This document shows positions 15,222 through 23,013 of a stretch of 61,835 bases of DNA, piece by piece (the stretch's first letter is position 1; each line of letters starts with the position of its first letter). Position numbers and translations under genes: made by a program. The notes beneath the pieces were generated by a model. The model saw only the letters and a list, made by a program, of their open reading frames with translations, made no database searches and had not been told where the DNA came from. Source of the DNA: a bacterium (GTDB lineage Bacteria > Sysuimicrobiota > Sysuimicrobiia > Sysuimicrobiales > Segetimicrobiaceae); contig DASSXJ010000154.1 of NCBI GenBank assembly GCA_035703895.1, positions 1 to 61,835 on the forward strand, read 5' to 3'.

Positions 15222-16874
15222 GTGAGGCACTGGGCGCTGAGATCCCGCCCGGGTTTCGGAGCGGCGATCGTCACTTGGGTCGTGCTGACGGCGTTCACGC
15301 TGGCACCCGGCTCGGGTGCGCCGAAGGACTCCCTGACGATTGGGCTGAGCAGCGACGCCTCCTTCATCAACGCGCTGATCGCCAGCGACGGACAATCCTA
15401 CAAGGTCGAGTGGTCGGTGTTCGACTGCCTGGTGCAATACGATCAAAATCTTGGGATCAAGCCGATGCTGGCGGAGAGTTGGGAGTCGTCGCCGGACGGG
15501 TTGAGCTACACGTTCCACCTTCGGAAGAACGTCGTCTGGCAGGACGGCCGCCCGTTCACGGCGGACGACGTCGCGTTCTGGATGTACTCGATGCTGAACC
15601 CCAAAGTCAGGGCGCCCTCCCGGGCGTTCTTCGGAGGGATGGCCGGGTACGACGAATTGACCAACCCGGATCATCCCGCCGATCCGGCGAGCCTCCCCCG
15701 GAAGCCGGTGGAGGTGGTGAATCCATCCACGGTGCGCCTGAACCTCGCGTATCCCTACGCAGCGTTTCTTGGTGTTCTCACATGCCCACGCGGCGGGATC
15801 GTGCCCAAGCACGCGCTCGAGGGGAAAGACATGAACACCGCCGAGTTCAATACCAAGCCCGTCGGCACGGGCCCCTACCGCGTCGTCGAGTGGCGCAAAG
15901 GCGAGAGCATCGCCCTTACGGCGTTCGACCGCTACTACGGCGGCCGCCCCCCGACGCGGCAGGTGATCTTTAGGATCATTCCGGATCCCGTCGTGCGGAC
16001 CCAGGCGCTGCGCACCGGCGGGATCGATATGCTCGACGACCCGCCGGCGGATGAGCTGGACAAGTTCGCCAAGGATCCCCAGTACACCGTGGCCGGGGTC
16101 TACACGCCCACCTACCAGTACTTTGGATATCGACTCGACCGCCCGCCGTTCTCCGACCTGCGGGTCCGCCGGGCGATGGCGCACGCGGTCGATTTCGACA
16201 TCATCGTGCGGAAGGTGTTGCGGAGTTACGCGGTGCGCGCCACCGGGCCGATCCCTCCCACCAGTTGGGCGTACACGCCGAAGGTCACGCGCTACCCGTA
16301 CAATCCCGAAAAGGCGAAACAATTGCTTGCCGAGGCCGGCTATACGCCGGGACCGGACGGGATCATGCAGAAAGACGGGCGCCCCCTTCGCTTTACGCTC
16401 AAAGGAGATACGGGGACCCAATCGGTGCGTGATTCTGCCGTGGTCATCCAGGATCAACTCGCCCGCATCGGCGTGGCGGCCGAGATCCGGCTCCTGGACT
16501 TTCCGACATTCGTGCGCCAGTTGTTCGCGTCGGATTTCGAAGCGATCCTGGTTGGGTGGACGGGTCACCCGGATCCCGACCCGTTCAGCTATACGATCTG
16601 GCACTCCAGCCAGTGGAACGGCCGGAACTTCGCCCACTACAAGAACCCGGATGTGGACAAAGCGCTCGAGGATGCGAGAAGGACGATGGACCTAAAGAAG
16701 CGTCGCGACGCGTACGTCCGCTTTCAGCAACTCCTCGCAGACGATGCCCCCTACGTCTGGGGGTACTATCCGAAGGAGATGTACGTGTATCGGAAGGAAC
16801 TGCGCGGGCTGTCCCTCCTTCCCGCCCAGGCCGCGATCTTTCAATCCTTGCGGACGGCCGCCTGGCAACCGTAG
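15222..16874 (+). CDS. Peptide-type ABC transporter substrate-binding protein (SBP_bac_5)
   Basis: Periplasmic receptor of about 550 residues of the DppA/OppA family. The N-terminus is basic with a hydrophobic core (FGAAIVTWVVLTAFTLAP). Family hallmarks are the LAESWESSPDGLSYTFHLRKNVVWQDGRPFTADDV region near residues 75-120, the GTGPYRVVEW strand near 215, and RRAMAHAVDFD near 320. GTG 15222 is preferred because a GGGGG run ends nine bases upstream; GTG 15213 is the alternative. It opens a seven-gene plus-strand operon with both permeases, a hydrolase, a flavoprotein and a ThDP enzyme pair. Despite the family name, members also bind opines, oligosaccharides, nickel and glutathione, so the ligand should be judged from the catabolic genes. 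Confidence 0.9.
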   Translation: MRHWALRSRPGFGAAIVTWVVLTAFTLAPGSGAPKDSLTIGLSSDASFINALIASDGQSYKVEWSVFDCLVQYDQNLGIKPMLAESWESSPDGLSYTFHLRKNVVWQDGRPFTADDVAFWMYSMLNPKVRAPSRAFFGGMAGYDELTNPDHPADPASLPRKPVEVVNPSTVRLNLAYPYAAFLGVLTCPRGGIVPKHALEGKDMNTAEFNTKPVGTGPYRVVEWRKGESIALTAFDRYYGGRPPTRQVIFRIIPDPVVRTQALRTGGIDMLDDPPADELDKFAKDPQYTVAGVYTPTYQYFGYRLDRPPFSDLRVRRAMAHAVDFDIIVRKVLRSYAVRATGPIPPTSWAYTPKVTRYPYNPEKAKQLLAEAGYTPGPDGIMQKDGRPLRFTLKGDTGTQSVRDSAVVIQDQLARIGVAAEIRLLDFPTFVRQLFASDFEAILVGWTGHPDPDPFSYTIWHSSQWNGRNFAHYKNPDVDKALEDARRTMDLKKRRDAYVRFQQLLADDAPYVWGYYPKEMYVYRKELRGLSLLPAQAAIFQSLRTAAWQP

Positions 16875-16883
16875 GGTTCCGGG

Positions 16884-17834
16884 GTGACAGGGTACCTGGT
16901 CCGCCGCCTGCTCGGGACGATCCCCATGCTGGTCGGGGTGTCGGTGGTGCTGTTTCTCCTGATCCACGCCGCCCCCGGTGGACCGGAGGCGGCCCTCCTC
17001 GGCGGGGATATCTCAAAGGACACGGCGGCACAGATCCGCCGCAGCCTCGGCCTTGATCAACCGCTGCCGGTCCAGTACGTCACGTGGCTCGGGAGCGCGC
17101 TTCGTGGGAACCTCGGGATCTCCTACCTCCAGGGCGAGCCGGTCTCGAGAGTGATCCACGCCCATCTCGGGGCCACCGTGCAGCTCGCCGCGGGCGCGCT
17201 GACGCTGGCGGTGCTGGCGGCAATCCCCCTGGGGGTCGTCTCCGCCGTCCGCGCGAACACGTGGATCGATCGTGCGGCGACGGGAGTGGCCCTCGCGGGG
17301 GTGTCGTTCCCGAGCTTCTGGTTGGGGATTCTCCTGATCCTGTTGTTCGCGAGCGCCCTGCGGTGGGTCCCGGCCTCGGGGATGGCGGGCACCGGCCTCG
17401 AGGGCGATGTGGCCGACCGCCTCCGCCACGCGATCCTGCCGACGATCACGCTCGCCTCGACGCAGATGGCGGCGTTCCTGCGTTTCACACGCTCGAGCCT
17501 CCTCGACGCGCTACAGCAGCCCTTCGTGGCCGTAGCGCGCGCGAAGGGGCTGCGCGAGCGGCGCGTGCTCCTGCGCCATGCCTTTCGCAACGCCCTGATG
17601 CCGTTGATCACGCTCCTGGGCCTCTCCGTGCGGTTTCTCGTCGGGGGGGCCGTGCTCACGGAGACGGTGTTCGCCTGGCCTGGGATCGGACGGCTGGCGG
17701 TCGATGCCGTCACCGCCCGCGACTACCCGCTCCTGCTGGGGCTCAACCTCCTGGTCGCGCTGGCCGTCATCGTGGGGAACGTCGTGACGGATCTGCTCTA
17801 CTCGCTCGCCGATCCTCGCATCGCATGGCAATGA
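16884..17834 (+). CDS. Peptide-type ABC transporter permease, DppB-like
   Basis: Inner-membrane permease of 316 residues. It starts with the DppB hallmark YLVRRLLGTIPMLVGVSVVLFLLIHAAPGGP, then LGLDQPLPVQY near residue 52. The cytoplasmic coupling (EAA) loop is VARAKGLRERRVLLRHAFRNALMP near 215. The motif VLTETVFAWPGIGRLAVDA and the C-terminal LADPRIAW are typical. Six helices are expected. The GTG start lies nine bases after the binding-protein stop. Its stop overlaps the start of the second permease as ATGA. Confidence 0.92.
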   Translation: MTGYLVRRLLGTIPMLVGVSVVLFLLIHAAPGGPEAALLGGDISKDTAAQIRRSLGLDQPLPVQYVTWLGSALRGNLGISYLQGEPVSRVIHAHLGATVQLAAGALTLAVLAAIPLGVVSAVRANTWIDRAATGVALAGVSFPSFWLGILLILLFASALRWVPASGMAGTGLEGDVADRLRHAILPTITLASTQMAAFLRFTRSSLLDALQQPFVAVARAKGLRERRVLLRHAFRNALMPLITLLGLSVRFLVGGAVLTETVFAWPGIGRLAVDAVTARDYPLLLGLNLLVALAVIVGNVVTDLLYSLADPRIAWQ

Positions 17835-18712
17835 GCGTCGGGGCCGTCGCGCTTGGGGGGCCCGCGCGATCGTTCCCGGGCGCGTGGGCCGTGGCCGCCC
17901 GCCAGTTCGCGAAGAACCGGGTGGCGGCCGCGAGCGCGGCCGTGTTTCTCGCTATTCTGCTCACCGCGCTCCTGGCACCGCGCATCTCGCCGTTTCCCCC
18001 AGCCCGGCAGGACCTCGACCAGCGGCTCACCCCTCCGAGCCGCGTGCACGTGCTGGGGACCGACGGCTTCGGGCGCGACGTCCTCAGCCGGATCATGGTC
18101 GGGGCCCGCGCATCGCTCGCCACCGGGCTCCTTGCGACCGGCCTGGCGCTCGCGATTGGAATCGCGGTAGGGATCTTCGGCGGCTATTTTCTCGGCGGCG
18201 TCGATCTCTGGCTGACACGCCTCACCGAGCTCGCCCTCGGAATCCCGCCGCTGTTCCTGGTGCTCCTGATCATCGCGTTGTTCGGCCCGAGCCTGCGCAA
18301 CACGATCCTGGTCATCGGATTGGTCTACTGGCCGCCAACGGCCCGGATCATCCGGGGGGAGGCGCTTCGCATCCGGCAGTTTCAGTTCATCGAGGCCGCG
18401 CGCGCCGTCGGTGCGGCCTCAAGGCGCATTCTCGGACGTCACCTCGTGCCGAACCTGTTGCCGGCGCTGATCGTGCAGGCCACCTTGTTCATGGCGGACG
18501 CGATCCTGATCGAGTCAGGGCTCAGTTACCTCGGGGTCGGCATTCAGCCCCCGGCCCCGTCCTGGGGAAACATGCTCGTCGATGGGAGGCGGTACGTGGA
18601 CAGCGCCTGGTGGATCGCCACGTTTCCAGGAACCGCCATCCTTCTGACGGTGCTGAGCATCAACCTCGTCGGCGACGGGCTTCGAGACGCCCTGGATCCC
18701 CGACGCAGGTGA
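17831..18712 (+). CDS. Peptide-type ABC transporter permease, DppC-like
   Basis: Second permease, 293 residues, partner of the DppB-like protein. Hallmarks are the N-terminal FAKNRVAAASAAVFLAILLTALLAP helix, HVLGTDGFGRDVLSRIMVGAR near residue 75, the coupling loop EAARAVGAASRRILGRHLVPNL, LSYLGVGIQPPAPSWGNML, and the end GDGLRDALDPR. ATG 17831 overlaps the dppB-like stop as ATGA; ATG 17825 is two codons earlier in the same frame. The stop overlaps the hydrolase start as GTGA. No DppD/DppF ATPase follows, so ATP-binding subunits must come from elsewhere. Confidence 0.92.
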   Translation: MSVGAVALGGPARSFPGAWAVAARQFAKNRVAAASAAVFLAILLTALLAPRISPFPPARQDLDQRLTPPSRVHVLGTDGFGRDVLSRIMVGARASLATGLLATGLALAIGIAVGIFGGYFLGGVDLWLTRLTELALGIPPLFLVLLIIALFGPSLRNTILVIGLVYWPPTARIIRGEALRIRQFQFIEAARAVGAASRRILGRHLVPNLLPALIVQATLFMADAILIESGLSYLGVGIQPPAPSWGNMLVDGRRYVDSAWWIATFPGTAILLTVLSINLVGDGLRDALDPRRR

Positions 18713-19545
18713 AGATTCGCGTCCGGGATGTCGAGCTGCACTACGAGGAGATGGGATCGGGCCCACCATGCGTCCTCGTGCACGGAGGACCTGGAATCGG
18801 CCATCCGGGGACGCTGGCCCCGTTCGCGCCCCTGGCGGATCGGATGCGGCTCATCGCCTACGAGCATCGGGGCCACGGGGAGTCGTCCCGTGCCCCCGTC
18901 GATACCTACACCCAGCGCGAACTCTCCGAGGATCTCCGTGCCTTCTGCCACGCGCTCGGGTTGGACCGGCCGGTGATCTTGGGCACGTCCGCCGGCGGGT
19001 TTGTCTCGCTGCTCTACGCCGGACGGTATCCCGACGAGCCGCGCGCCCTCATCCTGATCGGGACGGCGGCCAGCCAGAGTTTCATGGCCCGCGCGACGGC
19101 GAACATGCAGCGCCTCGGGACCCCCGCGATGCAGGAGGCCTACCGCGCGCTGTGGGATGGGTCCCTCACGGATCCGGGGGCGTTCCAGCGGGCGTTCGAG
19201 GCGATCCTGCCGATGTACTATCATGATCGTAGCCGGGTTCCGGCGAGTCTGGCCGGCCGGCGGTTCGATCCGGAAACGAGAGCGGCCCTCATCCGGGATT
19301 ACGCGACGTACGATGCCCGGCCACAGTTGGGCCGGGTGACCGCGCCGACGTTTGTAGCGGTGGGACGTCACGACTGGATCTGTCCCGTCGAAGAGTCCGT
19401 CGAGATCGCGGGGTTGATTCGCGGCGCGGAACTGCATATCTTCGAACACAGCGGGCACTCTCCGCACATCGAGGAATCCGGGGCGCTGCTCGGAGCGCTG
19501 CGAACGTTTCTCACCAGGGTGCTGACCGGTCCTCGACCGATGTGA
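18709..19545 (+). CDS. Alpha/beta hydrolase, proline iminopeptidase-like
   Basis: Cytosolic serine hydrolase of 278 residues. The oxyanion motif HGGPG (25-29) is the form found in proline iminopeptidases and related S33 enzymes. The nucleophile elbow is GTSAGG with Ser near residue 94. The acid is in VGRHDWICP near 225 and the base in HSGHSPHIE near 248, so the triad looks complete. The GTG start overlaps the permease stop by four bases, implying coupled translation with the transporter. It probably cleaves the imported compound (amide, ester or C-C bond) before the flavoprotein and ThDP steps. The leaving group cannot be read from sequence. Confidence 0.87.
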   Translation: MKIRVRDVELHYEEMGSGPPCVLVHGGPGIGHPGTLAPFAPLADRMRLIAYEHRGHGESSRAPVDTYTQRELSEDLRAFCHALGLDRPVILGTSAGGFVSLLYAGRYPDEPRALILIGTAASQSFMARATANMQRLGTPAMQEAYRALWDGSLTDPGAFQRAFEAILPMYYHDRSRVPASLAGRRFDPETRAALIRDYATYDARPQLGRVTAPTFVAVGRHDWICPVEESVEIAGLIRGAELHIFEHSGHSPHIEESGALLGALRTFLTRVLTGPRPM

Positions 19546-19560
19546 CCTCGGGAGACGCGG

Positions 19561-21045
19561 ATGGACAGGGTTGAAGTGATCGTGATCGGAGGCGGCAACG
19601 CGGCCCTCTGCGCTGCGCTGGCCGCCGCGGAGCGCGGCGCGGGCGTGCTCGTGTTGGAGCGGGCGCCCGAGGAGAAGCGCGGGGGGAACTCGTTCGTGAC
19701 GGCCGGCGCGATGCGGTTTCCCTACCGCGGGATCGAGGATGTCGCGCAGATCGTGTCGGATCCGGCTCTTCGGACCCCGGGGAGGGTCGAGATCGGCCAA
19801 TACCCTGAAGAGGAGTTCCTCGGCGATCTTCAACGGGTGACGCAGGGGGAGGCGGACCCGGAACTCGGCCGCGCGCTGGCGGCGCGAGCGTTTCCCACGA
19901 TGAAGTGGCTGCGGGAGAAGGGGGTGGAGTTCGTCCTTGCCTACGACCGCCAGTCGTTCCTCGTGAACGGGCGCCACCGATTCTGGGGCGGATTGATCGT
20001 CAAGGCGCACGGTGAAGGCCCTGGGCTGATCGGCGCGCTGTACCGGGCCGCCCAGCGATCTCGTGTGGCGGTGCAGTATGGGGCGCGGGCGACGTCACTG
20101 GAATGGGAAGGCGGTGCGAGATGGTGGCGGGTCCAGGCCACGGTCGACGACCGGCCGCGCGACTACCGTGCCCACGCGGTGGTGTTGGCCTCGGGTGGCT
20201 TTGAGGCGAACCCCGAGATGCGGGCCGCCCACCTCGGGCCGAGATGGAAGGCCGCGAAGGTCCGCGGCACCCCGTACAATACGGGGGACGGAATCCGGAT
20301 GGGGTTGGCCGCGGGCGGCCGGCCGTTCGGGGACTGGAGTGGGTGCCACGCCGTCGCATGGGATGTCAACGCGCCGGCGACCAACGAAGAGCGGCTGGGG
20401 CAGCACTTCGAACGGGACTCGTATCCGCTCGGCATCTACGTCAACATCCGGGGAGAACGGTTCGTGGACGAGGGCGCCGAGTTCCGTAACTACACCTACG
20501 CGCGGTACGGCCAGGAGATTATCCGTCAGACCCATCAGGTCGCCTTTCAAATCTTCGACCAGAAGGTCGTGCCGTTGTTGAAGAAGCCGTACACACTTCC
20601 CCGCACGACTCGGCTGGAGGCCAGGACTGTATCTGAGCTCGCGCGGAAAGCCGGGATCGAGGTGCGCAGCCTGGAACGGACGATGGCCGAGTTCAACGCC
20701 TCGGTCAACACCAACGCGTTCAACCCCGCGGTCCTGGACGGAAAGGCGGCGCGCGGGGTCACCCCGCCGAAGTCGAATTGGGCGCAGCGGCTCGACGCTC
20801 CCCCGTATGTGTGCTTCCCGGTGACCTGCGGGATCACATTCACCTTCGGCGGGCTCAAGATCACGCCCCAGGCCGAGGTCGTGGAGGCCGACGGCCGGGT
20901 CGTGGCCGGGCTGTTTGCCTGCGGGGAGCTCGTGGGAGGCCTCTTCTACCATAATTATCCGGGCGGCTCCGGCCTCATGGCGGGCGCCGTCTTTGGGCGG
21001 ACGGCAGGGACGGCGGCGGCGGCGTTCACCGGGCACGGCGGATGA
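19561..21045 (+). CDS. FAD-dependent dehydrogenase, TcuA/fumarate-reductase-flavoprotein type
   Basis: Flavoprotein of 494 residues (FAD_binding_2). The FAD motif VIVIGGGNAALCAALAAAERG (residues 7-27) has the GGGNAALCA variant typical of tricarballylate dehydrogenase TcuA and its relatives. The next loop, APEEKRGGNSFVTAGAMRF, matches the family's RGGNS flavin-contact motif. The capping domain lies in the middle, and the C-terminal GLFACGELVGGLFYHNYPGGSGLMAGAVFGRTAG closes the FAD site. It likely dehydrogenates a carboxylic acid to an unsaturated or oxo product. It sits between the hydrolase and the ThDP subunits, and its stop overlaps an in-frame start of the next gene as ATGA. No TcuB partner is present, so the electron acceptor is open. 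Confidence 0.88.
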   Translation: MDRVEVIVIGGGNAALCAALAAAERGAGVLVLERAPEEKRGGNSFVTAGAMRFPYRGIEDVAQIVSDPALRTPGRVEIGQYPEEEFLGDLQRVTQGEADPELGRALAARAFPTMKWLREKGVEFVLAYDRQSFLVNGRHRFWGGLIVKAHGEGPGLIGALYRAAQRSRVAVQYGARATSLEWEGGARWWRVQATVDDRPRDYRAHAVVLASGGFEANPEMRAAHLGPRWKAAKVRGTPYNTGDGIRMGLAAGGRPFGDWSGCHAVAWDVNAPATNEERLGQHFERDSYPLGIYVNIRGERFVDEGAEFRNYTYARYGQEIIRQTHQVAFQIFDQKVVPLLKKPYTLPRTTRLEARTVSELARKAGIEVRSLERTMAEFNASVNTNAFNPAVLDGKAARGVTPPKSNWAQRLDAPPYVCFPVTCGITFTFGGLKITPQAEVVEADGRVVAGLFACGELVGGLFYHNYPGGSGLMAGAVFGRTAGTAAAAFTGHGG

Positions 21046-21059
21046 CAGGAGAGCGGCAG

Positions 21060-21569
21060 ATGGACTGGAGTACCGACATGGCGAAGGCCCTCAAGACACA
21101 CGGCTACGAGATGGTGGCATACGTCCCGGACGAGGTGGCCGATCGCCTCCTGCAGCTGCTTCACCAGGACGGTGCGTTCACCATGGTCTCCGCGACCCGC
21201 GAGGAAGAGGCGGTGGGGGTCCTGTGCGGCGGGTTTCTCGGCGGAAAGCGAGGCGTGCTGGTGATGCAGGGGAGCGGGTTGGGGAACTCGATCAACGCCT
21301 TGTGCGGACTCGCAATCGGCTACCAGATTCCATTCCTCATGATCATCAGCGAGCGGGGCCGCCTCGGGGAGTTCAACTCGGTCCAGGTGCCGATGGGCCG
21401 CGCCGCGCCCAAGATCTACGAGGCGCTCGGGATTCAGGCGTTCTGGATCGACGAGGCCGAGGACATCGCCTCGACCGTGGATGGGGCAACGAAGCTGGCG
21501 TTCGCGAGCTCGCTCCCGGTCGCGCTCGTGCTCTCCACCGCGCTGAGCGGAGGGAAGACGTGGCGATGA
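21060..21569 (+). CDS. ThDP-dependent decarboxylase alpha subunit (PYR domain), sulfopyruvate decarboxylase ComD-like
   Basis: Small protein of 169 residues that is only the N-terminal (PYR) half of a thiamine-diphosphate enzyme. The activating glutamate lies in SATREEEAVGVLCGGFLGGKRG near residue 50, followed by GVLVMQGSGLGNSINALCGL and PFLMIISERG, the pattern of ComD and of phosphonopyruvate decarboxylase. ATG 21060 follows AGGAGAG by about six bases; ATG 21042 overlaps the flavoprotein stop as ATGA and is also possible. The next gene supplies the missing PP domain. Known relatives decarboxylate 3-sulfopyruvate or phosphonopyruvate; here the substrate may be any 2-oxo acid formed upstream in the operon. 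Confidence 0.86.
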   Translation: MDWSTDMAKALKTHGYEMVAYVPDEVADRLLQLLHQDGAFTMVSATREEEAVGVLCGGFLGGKRGVLVMQGSGLGNSINALCGLAIGYQIPFLMIISERGRLGEFNSVQVPMGRAAPKIYEALGIQAFWIDEAEDIASTVDGATKLAFASSLPVALVLSTALSGGKTWR

Positions 21570-22135
21570 TTCGTCTGGAGGCGTTTCAGAGACTCGTCAC
21601 GCTCCTCGACAACGAACCGGTCCTCTCCAACCTGGGACGGAACACGTACGACCTGTTCGCGGCCGGCCACCGGCCGCAGAACTTTTATACGTGGGGGGCG
21701 ATGGGGACCGTCTCCTCCGTGGGGCTAGGGCTCGCGCTGGCCCGGCCGGATCTGCGCGTCGTGGTGCTGGACGGCGACGGGTCGTTGCTCATGAACCTCG
21801 GGTCGCTGGCCACGATCGCGTCCCTACGTCCCGCCAACCTCGTGCACATCGTATGCGACACCGCGACCTATGAGACGACCGGGGGACAGGTATCCCACAC
21901 CGCGGGGGCCACCGACCTCGCCGCGATCGGCAGGGGCGCGGGACTCTCCCGGGTCGAGCGGGTCGAGGATCTCGCTCAGTTCGAGCGGACGGCGCGAAGG
22001 AGCCTTGTGGAGCCGGGTCCGTGGTTGATCGTGGCCAGGATGGAGGGGACGACCACACCCGTCAAGGTGCCGCGGCGTCCGATCTACGACAAATACCGGT
22101 TTATGGAGGCGATCACCGCTCACCCGCGGCTGTAG
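21566..22135 (+). CDS. ThDP-dependent decarboxylase beta subunit (PP domain), sulfopyruvate decarboxylase ComE-like
   Basis: C-terminal (PP) half of the split ThDP enzyme, 189 residues. The diphosphate/Mg-binding motif is GDGSLLMNLGSLATIA, with the second part at CDTATYETTGGQ, the same layout as ComE (DNxxYxSTGGQ). The N-terminal region FYTWGAMGTVSSVGLGLALARPD is typical of PP domains. ATG 21566 overlaps the alpha-subunit stop as ATGA and has GGAGGG eight to ten bases upstream; GTG 21560 is an alternative. The two subunits should form the active site together. The 3' end overlaps the convergent SDR gene by 16 bases. Confidence 0.87.
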   Translation: MIRLEAFQRLVTLLDNEPVLSNLGRNTYDLFAAGHRPQNFYTWGAMGTVSSVGLGLALARPDLRVVVLDGDGSLLMNLGSLATIASLRPANLVHIVCDTATYETTGGQVSHTAGATDLAAIGRGAGLSRVERVEDLAQFERTARRSLVEPGPWLIVARMEGTTTPVKVPRRPIYDKYRFMEAITAHPRL

Positions 22136-22902
22136 GGAAGGAAGAAGCGCCCGGCGCTCGCACCGCCGTTCACATCGATGACCGTGCCGGTGATGTACTC
22201 GGCGTAGCGGGAAGCGAGGAACAACACCGCCTCGGCGATCTCCGAGGGTTGACCGGCGCGCCCCCACGGGATGTTCTTGATCAGTGTGTCGCGGTAGCTG
22301 GGGTTCACGTCCCCGCGCCGCCCCACGTCGATGAGGCCGGGAGAGACCACGTTCACGTGGATGCGGTGCTCGGCCAGTTCCTGGGCCAGCACTTTGCTGA
22401 ACATGACGACCGCGGCCTTGGACGCACAGTAGTGCGAGGCGCCCCGGCGCGCCGACTCGTAGGCTCCCGACGCGATGCTGACGACGTGTCCGTGGATGCC
22501 CTCCGTCACCATCCGGCGGGCAACCGCCCGGGACATCAGGAACGTGCCCTTGAGGTTGGTGTCGATGACGGCGTCCCACTGCTCCTCGGGCATCTCGATC
22601 ACCGGGCAGTTGGGATACACCGCGGCGTTGTTCACGAGCACGTCGATCCGGCCGAGGTGGCCGGCCGCCTCCGAGACGATGCGCTCGACCGCGTCTGCCG
22701 TTCGGATGTCTCCCACGACGCCGAACGCGCGGCCCGGCCCCTCTCCCAACTCCGCCAGCACGGTCTTCACCCGATCGGCGGCGACGTCGACGAGAGCCAC
22801 CCAGGCCCCGGCCCGCACGAACGCCGTCGCGATCCCGCGGCCGATCCCCGCGCCGCCGCCGGTGACGAGCACCCGCCGTCCCTCAAACTCCGCATTGTTC
22901 AT
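22120..22902 (-). CDS. Short-chain dehydrogenase/reductase (SDR)
   Basis: Classical SDR of 260 residues, NAD(P)-dependent. The cofactor motif is TGGGAGIG (14-21), with D in LVDVA ending the second strand, which favours NAD. NNAAVYP follows, then the catalytic Ser in VVSIASGAY, and Tyr158 and Lys162 in YCASK. The C-terminal GTVIDVNGGASAG is standard. It stands alone on the minus strand and overlaps the end of the ThDP beta-subunit gene tail to tail. It may act on an alcohol or aldehyde from the same pathway, but opposite transcription leaves this open. Confidence 0.88.
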   Translation of the reverse strand: MNNAEFEGRRVLVTGGGAGIGRGIATAFVRAGAWVALVDVAADRVKTVLAELGEGPGRAFGVVGDIRTADAVERIVSEAAGHLGRIDVLVNNAAVYPNCPVIEMPEEQWDAVIDTNLKGTFLMSRAVARRMVTEGIHGHVVSIASGAYESARRGASHYCASKAAVVMFSKVLAQELAEHRIHVNVVSPGLIDVGRRGDVNPSYRDTLIKNIPWGRAGQPSEIAEAVLFLASRYAEYITGTVIDVNGGASAGRFFLPYSRG

Positions 22903-23013
22903 CCGCGTTGCCCCCCTGTGTGTGCCGTTGCGACCACGGCCGTACGCCTGTGAGGAGATTCGCCGCGGGACGGCGAAAACGCTGGCGTCGCTGTGACGCG
23001 CGGAGGTGGCAGC

